From positions 186,001 to 250,000 of the forward strand of contig JANSWW010000006.1 of NCBI GenBank assembly GCA_024743275.1: a stretch of 64,000 bases of DNA. Reading direction: 5' to 3'. Below are positions 9,519 through 16,991 of the stretch, in pieces. The position numbers and the translations under genes are program-made. Positions within the stretch are counted from its first letter, which is position 1. The number at the start of each line of letters is the position of its first letter. The stretch comes from Alphaproteobacteria bacterium (GTDB lineage Bacteria > Pseudomonadota > Alphaproteobacteria > JANSWW01). The notes beneath the pieces are model-generated. The model did not search any database. It saw only the letters and a list, made by a program, of their open reading frames with translations, and was not told the origin of the DNA.

Positions 9519-9536
9519 ATTTGCATTACTGCAAAT
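9519..9536. promoter_or_regulatory. Inverted repeat, candidate LysR operator between doxX and lysR genes
   Basis: ATTTGCA-TTAC-TGCAAAT: perfect 7-bp arms around a 4-bp spacer, fitting the T-N11-A form of LysR boxes. It lies 20 bp before the lysR start and 121 bp before the doxX start, in an AT-rich patch of a GC-rich region. The repeat is seen directly; that the neighbouring regulator binds it is inference. Confidence 0.6.
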
Positions 9537-9555
9537 AACATCGTAGGGTCGGCCA

Positions 9556-10446
9556 ATGGATTGGAATGATTTCAAGATCGTGTTGGCGATCCGCCGGGCC
9601 GGCAGCCTCGCCGGGGCCGCAAGGGACCTGAGCGTCAACCATTCGACCGTTTTCCGCCGGCTGACAGCGTTGGAGGAAGCCCAGGGTGTTCGGCTTTTCG
9701 ACCGGCTGCAGTCCGGCTACGCGCCGACCCAGGCGGGCGAGGACATGGCCGAGACCGCGGCCGAGGTGGAGGCGAAGATCCACGCGCTCGACCGCCGGCT
9801 CGCCGGGCTCGACACCCAGCTCGCCGGCCGCATCCGGGTGACGGCGCCGGACGATCTGATGACCCACTGGCTGATCCCGATCATCGCCGATTTCCGCGTG
9901 GCCCAGCCCGGAATCGTGGTGGAGGCGGCGGTCACCAACCGGATGCTGGATCTCTCCAAGCGGGACGCCGACATCGCGCTCAGACCGACGAACAGTCCTC
10001 CGGAGACCCTGGTCGGCCGCCGGCTCGGCGATACGGCCATGGCGATCTACGTCGTCGATGCCCTGGCCGGTGACGGGACGGAACCGGCGGACTGGGGCGG
10101 GGACAGGCGGCCCTGGGTCGTCTACGATTCCTCCCTCGCCTCGATCGCGGCGGCCCAATGGCAGGCCCGGCATATCCCGGAGGCCAACCAGAGCCTGTTC
10201 TGCGACAGCGTGAACGCGGCCGTGGAGGCGACGCGTGCCGGCATCGGGCTCGGCATGCTGCCCTGCATGGTCGGAGATCAACTGCCCGAGCTGACCCGGA
10301 TCGGTGGCGCCCGCCCCGATCTCGGGCCGGGGCTTTGGCTGTTGACCCATCAGGATTTACGTGGCACGGCCAGAATTCGCGCTTTCATGGATTTCGTCGC
10401 CGACCGCGCCCGGCGGGATAAAAACCTGATCGAGGGAACCGGATAA
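9556..10446 (+). CDS. LysR-family transcriptional regulator
   Basis: 296 residues. The N-terminal winged helix-turn-helix (MDWNDFKIVLAIRRAGSLAGAARDL, VNHSTVFRRLTALEEAQGVRLFDR) and the linker helix are those of LysR regulators; the rest is the effector-binding domain with a visible LGMLPCMVGDQLPEL. It is divergent from the DoxX gene and starts 20 bp from the inverted repeat at 9519-9536, a classic autoregulatory arrangement. The M24 gene starts 2 bp downstream, so the two are probably cotranscribed. The regulator is not the GntR-type EnuR usually linked to ectoine use. Confidence 0.88.
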   Translation: MDWNDFKIVLAIRRAGSLAGAARDLSVNHSTVFRRLTALEEAQGVRLFDRLQSGYAPTQAGEDMAETAAEVEAKIHALDRRLAGLDTQLAGRIRVTAPDDLMTHWLIPIIADFRVAQPGIVVEAAVTNRMLDLSKRDADIALRPTNSPPETLVGRRLGDTAMAIYVVDALAGDGTEPADWGGDRRPWVVYDSSLASIAAAQWQARHIPEANQSLFCDSVNAAVEATRAGIGLGMLPCMVGDQLPELTRIGGARPDLGPGLWLLTHQDLRGTARIRAFMDFVADRARRDKNLIEGTG

Positions 10447-10447
10447 C

Positions 10448-11629
10448 ATGCCCGACGTCGCCCTGCCCTTCGACCGATCCGAATATGAGGCCCGGCTGGC
10501 CCGGGTGCGGACCGCGATGGCAGCCCGGGACATCGACGTTCTGCTGGTCACCGATCCGTCCAATATGAACTGGCTGACCGGCTATGACGGCTGGTCTTTC
10601 TATGTCCACCAAGGCGTTCTTGTGTTCCACGACACCGATCCTTTGTGGTGGGGCAGGAGCCAGGACGCCAACGGTGCTGTGCGGACCGCCTGGATGCCGA
10701 CGGATCGGATCGTCGGATACCCGGATCACTTCGTTCAGTCCTTCGAGGATCACCCCATGACTCATCTCGCGCAGTTGATCCGCGACATGGGGCGCGGGCG
10801 ATCGGCCCTCGGCCTCGAATTGGACAATTACTATTTCACCGGGAAGGCGGACCGAATTCTCAGAGAGCTTTTGCCGAACGCATGGCTCAGCGATGCGACG
10901 GGACTGGTGAATTGGTGCCGCGCGGTGAAATCGCCGGCGGAGATCGCCTATATGCGGCAGGCGGGCCGGATCGCCGAGGAAGTCCATGCCCGCATCGCCG
11001 AGAAAGCCGAACCGGGACTGCGCAAGAACGAATTGGTGGCCGAGATCTACGACGCCACCCTGCGCGGCGCCGACGGGATCGGCGGGGACTATCCGGCCAT
11101 CGTGCCGCTGCTGCCCTCCGGCGCCGACGCGGCCGCCCCGCACCTGACCTGGGACGACAAGCCGATGCGAAAGGGCGAGGCGACCTTCTTTGAGATCGCG
11201 GGATGCGTACGGCGCTATCACTGTCCGCTGTCGCGAACGATTTTCCTCGGCACGCCGCCACAAGCCATGCTCGATGCCGAGAAGGCCGTTCTGGAGGGAA
11301 TGGAGGCCGGGTTGGCGGAGTTCAAACCCGGCCGAACCTGCCATGACGTCGCCGCCACTTTCTTCGGCGTTCTGGAAAAACACGGCATCGAAAAGGACAA
11401 CCGGACCGGCTATTCCATCGGCGTTTCCTATCCACCCGATTGGGGCGAGCGGACCATGAGTCTGCGCCGCGACGACCGCAGCGAGCTTGAACCCGGCATG
11501 ACATTTCACTTCATGACCGGACTTTGGATGGCCGATTGGGGCTATGAGACCACCGAAAGCGTCCTTGTGACGGAACGCGGCGCGGAATGCCTCTCTTCCG
11601 TGTCGCGCAAGATGTTAATAAAGACCTAA
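10448..11629 (+). CDS. doeA: Ectoine hydrolase-like enzyme (M24/creatinase fold)
   Basis: 393 residues, with the N-terminal creatinase domain (LLVTDPSNMNWLTGYDGWSFY) and the pita-bread domain. Long stretches match my memory of DoeA/EutD ectoine hydrolases (LDNYYFTGKAD, ATGLVNWCRAVKSPAEIAYM, IGGDYPAIVPLLPSGADAAAPH, YPPDWGERTMSLRRDD). The metal-ligand aspartates of M24 peptidases are absent (FFEIAGCVRRYHCPLSRT), as in creatinase and DoeA, while the catalytic-type histidine in APHLTW remains. It follows lysR by 2 bp. No doeB, ectABC or ectoine transporter gene is near, so the substrate could be ectoine or a related compound. Confidence 0.78.
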   Translation: MPDVALPFDRSEYEARLARVRTAMAARDIDVLLVTDPSNMNWLTGYDGWSFYVHQGVLVFHDTDPLWWGRSQDANGAVRTAWMPTDRIVGYPDHFVQSFEDHPMTHLAQLIRDMGRGRSALGLELDNYYFTGKADRILRELLPNAWLSDATGLVNWCRAVKSPAEIAYMRQAGRIAEEVHARIAEKAEPGLRKNELVAEIYDATLRGADGIGGDYPAIVPLLPSGADAAAPHLTWDDKPMRKGEATFFEIAGCVRRYHCPLSRTIFLGTPPQAMLDAEKAVLEGMEAGLAEFKPGRTCHDVAATFFGVLEKHGIEKDNRTGYSIGVSYPPDWGERTMSLRRDDRSELEPGMTFHFMTGLWMADWGYETTESVLVTERGAECLSSVSRKMLIKT

Positions 11630-11686
11630 AGAGTATATTTTTTCTCCATTTCTCTTTTTTTATCCGAAATATCGGAAAAGCACGAC

Positions 11687-11761
11687 TTTTGGACGATGGC
11701 ATGGGAAATCGAAGCTGCTGTATGCTTGGTCCTCTGGGATTTTCAGAGCCTTCGTCCAAAA
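11687..11761. repeat. Long-spaced inverted repeat in AT-rich intergenic region
   Basis: Between the ectoine-hydrolase-like gene and the next gene lies 236 bp that is clearly AT-rich. It holds perfect 10-bp arms TTTTGGACGA (11687-11696) and TCGTCCAAAA (11752-11761), with a smaller nested stem CTCTG/CAGAG (11732-11748), then an A-run. A shorter stem TCCGA/TCGGA lies at 11663-11676. This could be a structured RNA, a terminator region or a remnant of transfer; no known RNA family was recognised. Confidence 0.4.
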
Positions 11762-11865
11762 AAATAATACAGTCGTTTGTTTAGAGGATACGGATCGCTT
11801 GAGAGGCTCCCACCACGCCGACGTCGAAAGCGTCAACGGCCGACCCAATTGATCGGAGCAAGGCG

Positions 11866-12252
11866 ATGATCAAGCAGACCGCGACAGACTACGAGACAGC
11901 TCTCGATTGTCTTAACGAGGCGGTCCGTGTTCTCGCCCGCAGTCCCGGTCCCCTTCTGGAACGTCTGGAAGACTGCTATCTCGACGCGCTTCGCCTCGTC
12001 GACCTCACTCAAGTGCCGCAACCCCAGCGGGTCAGCCTCGGGTCCATCGTCGCGACCTTGCGGGCCCTGTCCACCGGCGGTGACAAGACCGCCGAGATCC
12101 GGGAGGTCCTGCAGGGCGATGCCAGCGTCCAGGTGGTCGATGAGATTATCGCCATCCGGGACGCCTTGCTGAAAATCGAGATCAGGCAGCTCGAAGCGGC
12201 AAACGCAAAGGCGGCGCACCATCCGCCCCGCGGCCGGCAATCGGCGGTCTGA
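11866..12252 (+). CDS. Uncharacterised small helical protein
   Basis: 128 residues, all predicted helix: MIKQTATDYETALDCLNEAVRVLARS, then PGPLLERLEDCYLDALRLVDLTQ, a middle segment, and VVDEIIAIRDALLKIEIRQLEAAN, ending in a basic proline/arginine tail. No signal peptide, membrane segment or enzyme motif is visible and I do not recognise a family. It stands alone between an AT-rich stretch and the metY riboswitch leader. The ATG has a weak AAGGCG site upstream. Codon use fits the window, so I think it is real. Confidence 0.5.
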   Translation: MIKQTATDYETALDCLNEAVRVLARSPGPLLERLEDCYLDALRLVDLTQVPQPQRVSLGSIVATLRALSTGGDKTAEIREVLQGDASVQVVDEIIAIRDALLKIEIRQLEAANAKAAHHPPRGRQSAV

Positions 12253-12388
12253 CCGGCGAACCGGTTTCGGCCAGCCTTGGAGCCTCAATAGGTTGTTGCG
12301 GTCTAAAAGTAGGCGGGCGCCGAGGGCCTTAAAGCAAGAACTGAAAAAAGGAATTGTCACGTAAGGCCCCGTTGGGGTAAGGAAATTG

Positions 12389-12447
12389 TCAGCGCCGATT
12401 TGAGCCACAGCTTGCGGGCGCTTAACAAATGCAGCTAAAGCGGGTGC
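12389..12447 (+). ncRNA. SAM-II riboswitch upstream of metY
   Basis: The stretch has the compact SAM-II layout: stem strand AGCGCC (12391-12396), L1 GATTTGAGCC, a purine/pyrimidine loop ending CTTGC, the return strand GGGCGCT (12416-12422), then the conserved 3' part AACAAATGCAGCTAAAG (12424-12440) followed by CGGGT. The AAATGYAGCTAAA core agrees closely with the SAM-II consensus as I remember it from the metagenomic structure. SAM-II binds S-adenosylmethionine and is found upstream of methionine genes in alphaproteobacteria; here the next gene is metY, 142 bp downstream. The rest of the 337-bp gap (12253-12388) shows no gene. Confidence 0.9.
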
Positions 12448-12451
12448 GGAG

Positions 12452-12480
12452 ACCGCCCAGCCACGCTGCGGCGGTTTTTT
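12452..12480 (+). terminator. Intrinsic terminator directly after the SAM-II riboswitch
   Basis: ACCGCCCAG (12452-12460) pairs with CTG-C-GGCGGT (12466-12475) as a 9-bp stem with a one-base bulge, closed by CCACG and followed by a run of six T (12475-12480). It begins about five bases after the aptamer and lies 110 bp before the metY start, so it probably acts as the expression platform. The GCGGGTGCGG between aptamer and stem could form a competing pairing; that is inference. Confidence 0.7.
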
Positions 12481-12589
12481 GTTCCGCCGCCAGGTTGCCG
12501 GTCTTCCTCCCCGTCGCTGGGCATCCACGAAACCCTGCCCTTTCGCGTGCAAGGCGCGTGATGGGGCGAGCGACCAAAAGGTGACTGAC

Positions 12590-13912
12590 ATGACCGACAG
12601 CAAAAACCCCGAAACCACGGTGCTCCATGCCGGCTATCGCAGCGACGAGACGACCGGTGCCGTCGCCGTGCCGATCTACCAGACCACCAGCTACCAGTTC
12701 CAGGGCACGGAGCATGCGGCGAATCTGTTCAGCCTCAAAGAGCTGGGCAACATCTACACCCGGATCATGAATCCGACCTGCGACGTGCTAGAGAAGCGCG
12801 TCGCGGCCCTGGAGGGCGGTGTCGCGGCCCTGGCCGTCGCCTCCGGGCAGGCGGCGAGCGCCTTCGCCATCCAGAACCTCGCCAAGGCCGGTGACAACAT
12901 CGTTTCCTCGACCAACCTCTACGGCGGGACCTGGAACCTGTTCGCGAACACGCTCAAGGATCAGGGTATCGAGGTCCGCTTCGCCGACCCGTCCGACCCG
13001 GCCAATTTCGAGCGGTTGATCGACGACAAGACCCGCGCCTTCTATGCCGAGACCCTGCCCAATCCGAAACTCGAGGTCTTCCCGATCGCCGAGGTGGCGA
13101 CCATCGGCCGCAAGCACGGCATCCCGCTGATCATGGACAACACCGCGGCCCCGGTGCTGTGCCGGCCCTTCGACCACGGTGCGGCGGTGATCGTCTATTC
13201 GACGACCAAATATATCGGCGGCCACGGCACCACGATCGGCGGCCTACTCGTCGACGGCGGCAATTTCGACTGGGAAGCGGCGGGCGAACGGCAGCCGGCC
13301 CTGAACACACCCGACCCGAGCTATCACGGCGCGGTGTGGAGCGAGGCGGTGAAGCCCCTGGGCCCGATCGCCTACATCATCAAGGCCCGCGTCACCCTGC
13401 AGCGCGACCTGGGCGCCGCCCTCAGCCCGTTCAACGCGTTCCAAATCATCCAGGGGCTCGAGACCCTGCCGCTGCGGATCCGCGAGCATAGTAAAAACGC
13501 CGCAGCCGTCGCCGATTACTTGAGCGAGCATCCGGCCGTCAGCCGGGTTATTCATCCATCCGTCCAGGACGGCGAAAACCGTTCCCGTGCAGACACTTAC
13601 CTCAAGAACGGGTATGGCGGCCTGGTCGGCTTCGAGCTTTCCGGCGGGCTTGAGGCCGGTCGGGCGTTCATCGACGCGCTCAAGCTGTTCTATCACGTGG
13701 CGAATATCGGGGACGCCCGCAGCCTGGCGATCCATCCGGCGACGACGACACACTCCCAGCTCACGCCCGAGGACCAGTTCGCCTCCGGCGTCACCCCGGG
13801 CTATGTGAGACTCTCGGTGGGGATCGAGCATATCGACGACATCATCGCCGATCTGCGCCAGGCGCTGGACGCCGCCACGGGGACGGGCAGCGCCCGCCAC
13901 GCGGCCGAGTAG
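12590..13912 (+). CDS. metY: O-acetylhomoserine (thiol)-lyase / sulfhydrylase
   Basis: A PLP enzyme of the Cys/Met-metabolism family that makes homocysteine from O-acetylhomoserine and sulfide. Features: VPIYQTTSYQF, NIYTRIMNPTCDVLEKRVAALEGG, IMDNTAAP with the PLP aspartate, and YSTTKYIGGHGTTIGG with the Schiff-base lysine. The C-terminal IHPATTTHSQLTPEDQ is typical of sulfhydrylases. The 440-residue length is right for MetY rather than the shorter MetB/MetC. I chose ATG 12590, with AAAAGGTGAC before it; the open frame extends upstream into the terminator only by chance. Control by SAM is indicated by the leader. Confidence 0.94.
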   Translation: MTDSKNPETTVLHAGYRSDETTGAVAVPIYQTTSYQFQGTEHAANLFSLKELGNIYTRIMNPTCDVLEKRVAALEGGVAALAVASGQAASAFAIQNLAKAGDNIVSSTNLYGGTWNLFANTLKDQGIEVRFADPSDPANFERLIDDKTRAFYAETLPNPKLEVFPIAEVATIGRKHGIPLIMDNTAAPVLCRPFDHGAAVIVYSTTKYIGGHGTTIGGLLVDGGNFDWEAAGERQPALNTPDPSYHGAVWSEAVKPLGPIAYIIKARVTLQRDLGAALSPFNAFQIIQGLETLPLRIREHSKNAAAVADYLSEHPAVSRVIHPSVQDGENRSRADTYLKNGYGGLVGFELSGGLEAGRAFIDALKLFYHVANIGDARSLAIHPATTTHSQLTPEDQFASGVTPGYVRLSVGIEHIDDIIADLRQALDAATGTGSARHAAE

Positions 13913-13943
13913 AACAAGAACATCACATCGAAGTACTCATAGG

Positions 13944-13978
13944 GAAGGTCCGGCACAGTCGCCGGGCCTTCTTTTTTT
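13944..13978 (+). terminator. Intrinsic terminator of metY
   Basis: GAAGGTCCGGC (13944-13954) pairs with GCCGGGCCTTC (13961-13971), an 11-bp stem with one G-U pair and a six-base loop, followed by seven T (13972-13978). It starts 32 bp after the metY stop. Confidence 0.93.
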
Positions 13979-14152
13979 GGATTCCTCGCCGCGCATATCA
14001 ATCTTTATCAATTTATCTCGCATTTGATCAGTTGTAAGCCGCCAAGCCTTTAGTACCGAAAATAGTATTCCCGGCTATACACTTGACAAAATTTGTGCAA
14101 AATTAACCACCGAGTCGGGCAAGTGGGTAAAGATACGCTGGAGTAAAAGCCC

Positions 14153-15427
14153 ATGAATGGGCGCAATGTTGATTGGGAAATCGAGCAGAAGCTCCGGGAC
14201 CATGCGAGTTTTCTCGCCGGCGTTCCGGGCGCCCAAATGGCGGATTTCCGTAACAGCAGCCATGTCGGCCTCGTCATGCAGATGACCGATCTCCGGCGCG
14301 CGTTGTTCACCGGGGCCAATTTCTCCCGGGCGCAGATGGAGGGCTGCAATCTCTCCAACTCGGACATGATGTGCATCAATCTGAAAAACGCCCAGCTCTC
14401 CGGCTGCAAGCTGGTGGATTCGGTTCTGCGCGGCGCCGATCTTTCCCGGACCACGCTCAACGCCTCCGATCTCACCGGTGCGGATATGCGCCCGGCCAGC
14501 GTTCAGGACCTCCACATGAACGTCCACCGCAAGGCATCCATGAAGGGGTCGGATCTGCAGAACGCCACCTTCCGACGCACCAAACTCAACGAAGCCATTC
14601 TTGTCGGCTGCACGGCGCATCACGCCAATTTCGAAGGCGCCGACATGACCCAAACCAACCTCAAGTCGGGCATCTTCACCGGGGCGACCTTTACATCCGC
14701 CCAGCTTCGCGGCGCCAACATCCAAGGCGCGGACCTTCAGGACGCGGATATGAGCGAGGCCGATCTCGGCGGGGCGGACCTGCGCGGCGCGATGATCGAG
14801 GGCACGGTCTTCCGCAACGCCAATCTGGAAGGCCTTCTGCTGGTCAGCAACCAGGAATCCCTGCCGGCCGCCGTCCGGTCGATCATCGACAGTCATTTCA
14901 AGTGGATCTGCTCGGTCGGCAAGGAGGGCGCGCCGGCGAACTTCTCCGGACAGGACCTCGCCGGCATCGATCTTTCGGGCGCCGATCTGAGCGCGGCCAA
15001 TTTCAGCAACGCCAATCTGGAAGGGGCGACGCTGAAGCGCTGCTCGCTCCGCTTCGCCCGCTTCGACAGCACCAAGCTCGCCCGCGCGAACCTGATCCGG
15101 GCGGATCTGCGCGGCAGTTCCTTCACCAACGCCGATCTAAGCGAAGCCAACCTCACCGGCACCAAGCTCTCCCAGATCGCGATCCGGGACCCCCAGACCC
15201 GGAAGATCGCCCGCTACTGGCCGGTCAACCTGACCGATGCGAAACTCGATGGCGCCAATCTCGAAAAGGCGGACCTTCAAGGCGCCCTGGTCAGCGGGGC
15301 GCGCTTCGATCACGCCAATATGGGCCACGCCGTTCTCAAGGACTGCGATGTCACAACGGCGAGTTGGCAAAACGCCAGCGCCAACGGCCACCCCTTCGAT
15401 CCAAGGCAGATGGCGGAGACTGCCTGA
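14153..15427 (+). CDS. Pentapeptide-repeat protein
   Basis: 424 residues built almost wholly of A(D/N)LXX-type pentapeptides, which fold into a right-handed quadrilateral beta helix. Two repeat blocks are visible: about 35-245 (RRALFTGANFSRAQMEGCNLSNSD and on) and about 265-420, separated by a non-repeat linker LLLVSNQESLPAAVRSIIDSHFKWICSVGKEG that looks like a short helix and strand. No signal peptide or membrane helix, so it should be cytoplasmic. Some family members mimic DNA and protect gyrase, but nothing here shows that role. The upstream 240 bp is AT-rich near the start, with an odd palindrome ACAAA-A-TTTGT at 14096-14106. Confidence 0.93.
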   Translation: MNGRNVDWEIEQKLRDHASFLAGVPGAQMADFRNSSHVGLVMQMTDLRRALFTGANFSRAQMEGCNLSNSDMMCINLKNAQLSGCKLVDSVLRGADLSRTTLNASDLTGADMRPASVQDLHMNVHRKASMKGSDLQNATFRRTKLNEAILVGCTAHHANFEGADMTQTNLKSGIFTGATFTSAQLRGANIQGADLQDADMSEADLGGADLRGAMIEGTVFRNANLEGLLLVSNQESLPAAVRSIIDSHFKWICSVGKEGAPANFSGQDLAGIDLSGADLSAANFSNANLEGATLKRCSLRFARFDSTKLARANLIRADLRGSSFTNADLSEANLTGTKLSQIAIRDPQTRKIARYWPVNLTDAKLDGANLEKADLQGALVSGARFDHANMGHAVLKDCDVTTASWQNASANGHPFDPRQMAETA

Positions 15428-15438
15428 CGCGCGACACC

Positions 15439-15474
15439 TTCCTGTCCCGGGTGGCCTTCCTGTCCCGGGTGGCC
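15439..15474. repeat. Two perfect 18-bp tandem copies
   Basis: TTCCTGTCCCGGGTGGCC occurs twice back to back at 15439-15456 and 15457-15474, 12 bp after the pentapeptide-protein stop. The unit contains the palindrome CCCGGG. The rest of the 119-bp gap to the next gene shows nothing else I can name. Confidence 0.9.
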
Positions 15475-15546
15475 TGTGCTAATCGGCCTGATGCAAGTGT
15501 CAGGTGCAATGAGCGCCGTTTCCCGTAGGGCGAGGATCCGTATTTC

Positions 15547-16443
15547 ATGACAACAGAACAGGGAAAGGCGCCATGGGGCGTCGATAGCGAGTCGGGCCGG
15601 CTGCGCGAGGTTTTGCTCTGCCCGCCGGAGCATTTTCAGTGGTTTCCGGCGAACGCCGTCGCCGAGCGGACCCTGCGCGAGGGCCTCACCTTCGACCGGG
15701 CGGTCGCGGCGCGCCAACATGACGAGATGGTCCGGGCGTTCAACGAGGCCGGTGTCGACACCCCCTTCGCTCCCCGCGATCCGCATCTCCAATATCAGGT
15801 GTATACCCGCGACCCGGCGGTCATGACCCCTTGGGGCGTTTTTCTTGGCCAAATGATGCGCCCACAGCGCCGAGGCGAGATCGCCACCAGCCATCTGTTC
15901 TATGCCCAGCGGGGTATCCCGGTCTGGCAATGGGCGACGGCCGGAGCGATCGAGGGCGGTGACGTTCACCTGATCCGGCCGGGCCTGGCGGCGATCGGGG
16001 TCACGGACGAGCGAACCACCGTCGCCGCGGGCGAGCAGCTCAAGACCTGGCTTGAAGAGCACGGATGGGAAGTTCGACTGGTCCCCTTCGATGCCCATTT
16101 CCTGCATCTCGATCTGTTGTTCGCCACGGTCAACGAGCGGCTGGCCCTGGTCTGCGAAGAGGTCCTGGACGAAGGCTTCGTCACCTGGCTGCGGGACCGT
16201 CAGATCGAGACAATTCCGGTGTCCTACAAGGACGCGATGCTGCTCGGCTGCAATGTCCTGTCGCTCGGCGGCGACCGGGTTTTATCGGCGCGGGAATCGG
16301 TCGAACCGAACCGGAAACTGCGGGCCGCGGGGATCACCGTGCTCGACCCGGAGCTCACCATGTTCACGCGGGCCGGTGGCGGCCCGCGCTGCCTCAGCAT
16401 GCCGATCCGGCGGGACCCCTATGCGGCGCCGTCGCCCGCATAA
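15547..16443 (+). CDS. Pentein-superfamily hydrolase, dimethylarginine dimethylaminohydrolase-like
   Basis: 298 residues with the guanidine-group-modifying (pentein) fold: start-proximal LREVLLCPPEH, VYTRDPAVMTPWGVFLGQM, AIEGGDVHLI (substrate Glu/Asp), FDAHFLHLDLLF (catalytic histidine) and the C-terminal GGGPRCLSMPI with the nucleophilic cysteine. These are the DDAH/amidinotransferase catalytic elements in order. The natural substrate could be methylated arginine or another guanidino compound; DDAH-like is a family-level call. The gene runs 25 bp into the convergent phosphatase gene. Confidence 0.82.
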   Translation: MTTEQGKAPWGVDSESGRLREVLLCPPEHFQWFPANAVAERTLREGLTFDRAVAARQHDEMVRAFNEAGVDTPFAPRDPHLQYQVYTRDPAVMTPWGVFLGQMMRPQRRGEIATSHLFYAQRGIPVWQWATAGAIEGGDVHLIRPGLAAIGVTDERTTVAAGEQLKTWLEEHGWEVRLVPFDAHFLHLDLLFATVNERLALVCEEVLDEGFVTWLRDRQIETIPVSYKDAMLLGCNVLSLGGDRVLSARESVEPNRKLRAAGITVLDPELTMFTRAGGGPRCLSMPIRRDPYAAPSPA

Positions 16444-16982
16444 CGGCGCAGCAGCGGGTCGACAAACGCGTCCAGCGAACCGCCGGTGAAGTGGTGGGCG
16501 TCCAGCCCCGCCGCCTCGGCGGCGGCCAGATCGCTCGGGCTGTCGCCGATCAGGAAGGATCCGTGCCGCTCGATACGGTGCTCGTCCATCGCCCGCAGGA
16601 TCATGCCGGGATTCGGCTTCCGGTCCGGGCTGTCCCGCCGGTAGTCACCGAGGCCGTCTGTCGGGTGATGCGGGCAGAAATAGACCGCGTGGATCGTCCC
16701 GCCGTCGCGGCAGATCGTCGAGCAGAACCAATCCATATAGTGGTGGAAGTCCGCCTCGGAGTAATAGCCGCGGGCAATGCCGGCCTGATTGGTGACGATG
16801 ATATTCGCGTATCCGGCGGCGGTGCTGCGGGCGAGCGCGATCGGCGCCCCCGGCGTGAAAACCGTGTCATCCGGTTGGGCGAGATAGCCGGGGTCATGGT
16901 TCAACACCCCGTCCCGATCCCAGAACACCGCCCTCTTCACCGTTCGACCCCCCGACTGTCCCGTACCGCCGATGGCCTTCAT
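16419..16982 (-). CDS. HAD phosphatase, histidinol-/heptose-bisphosphate-phosphatase family (GmhB-like)
   Basis: 187 residues. HAD motif I is VFWDRDGVLN, motif II IIVTNQAGIARG, then YFCPHHP, and RKPNPGMI with motif III lysine, and FLIGDSPSDLAAA as motif IV. This is the GmhB/HisB-N layout; GmhB removes the 7-phosphate of D,D-heptose 1,7-bisphosphate in lipopolysaccharide heptose synthesis. The usual second half of the zinc site, C-x-C before RKP, is replaced by DYRRDSPDRKP, so zinc binding may be lost. The 3' end overlaps the pentein gene by 25 bp. hldD, another heptose gene, lies at 30910 but not in the same operon. Confidence 0.72.
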   Translation of the reverse strand: MKAIGGTGQSGGRTVKRAVFWDRDGVLNHDPGYLAQPDDTVFTPGAPIALARSTAAGYANIIVTNQAGIARGYYSEADFHHYMDWFCSTICRDGGTIHAVYFCPHHPTDGLGDYRRDSPDRKPNPGMILRAMDEHRIERHGSFLIGDSPSDLAAAEAAGLDAHHFTGGSLDAFVDPLLRRYAGDGAA

Positions 16983-16991
16983 ATAGGGTGT

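Noticed and set aside
14153..15427. Qnr/MfpA quinolone-resistance function for the pentapeptide protein
   Set aside because: Length, split solenoid and linker do not match; the repeat alone does not give function.
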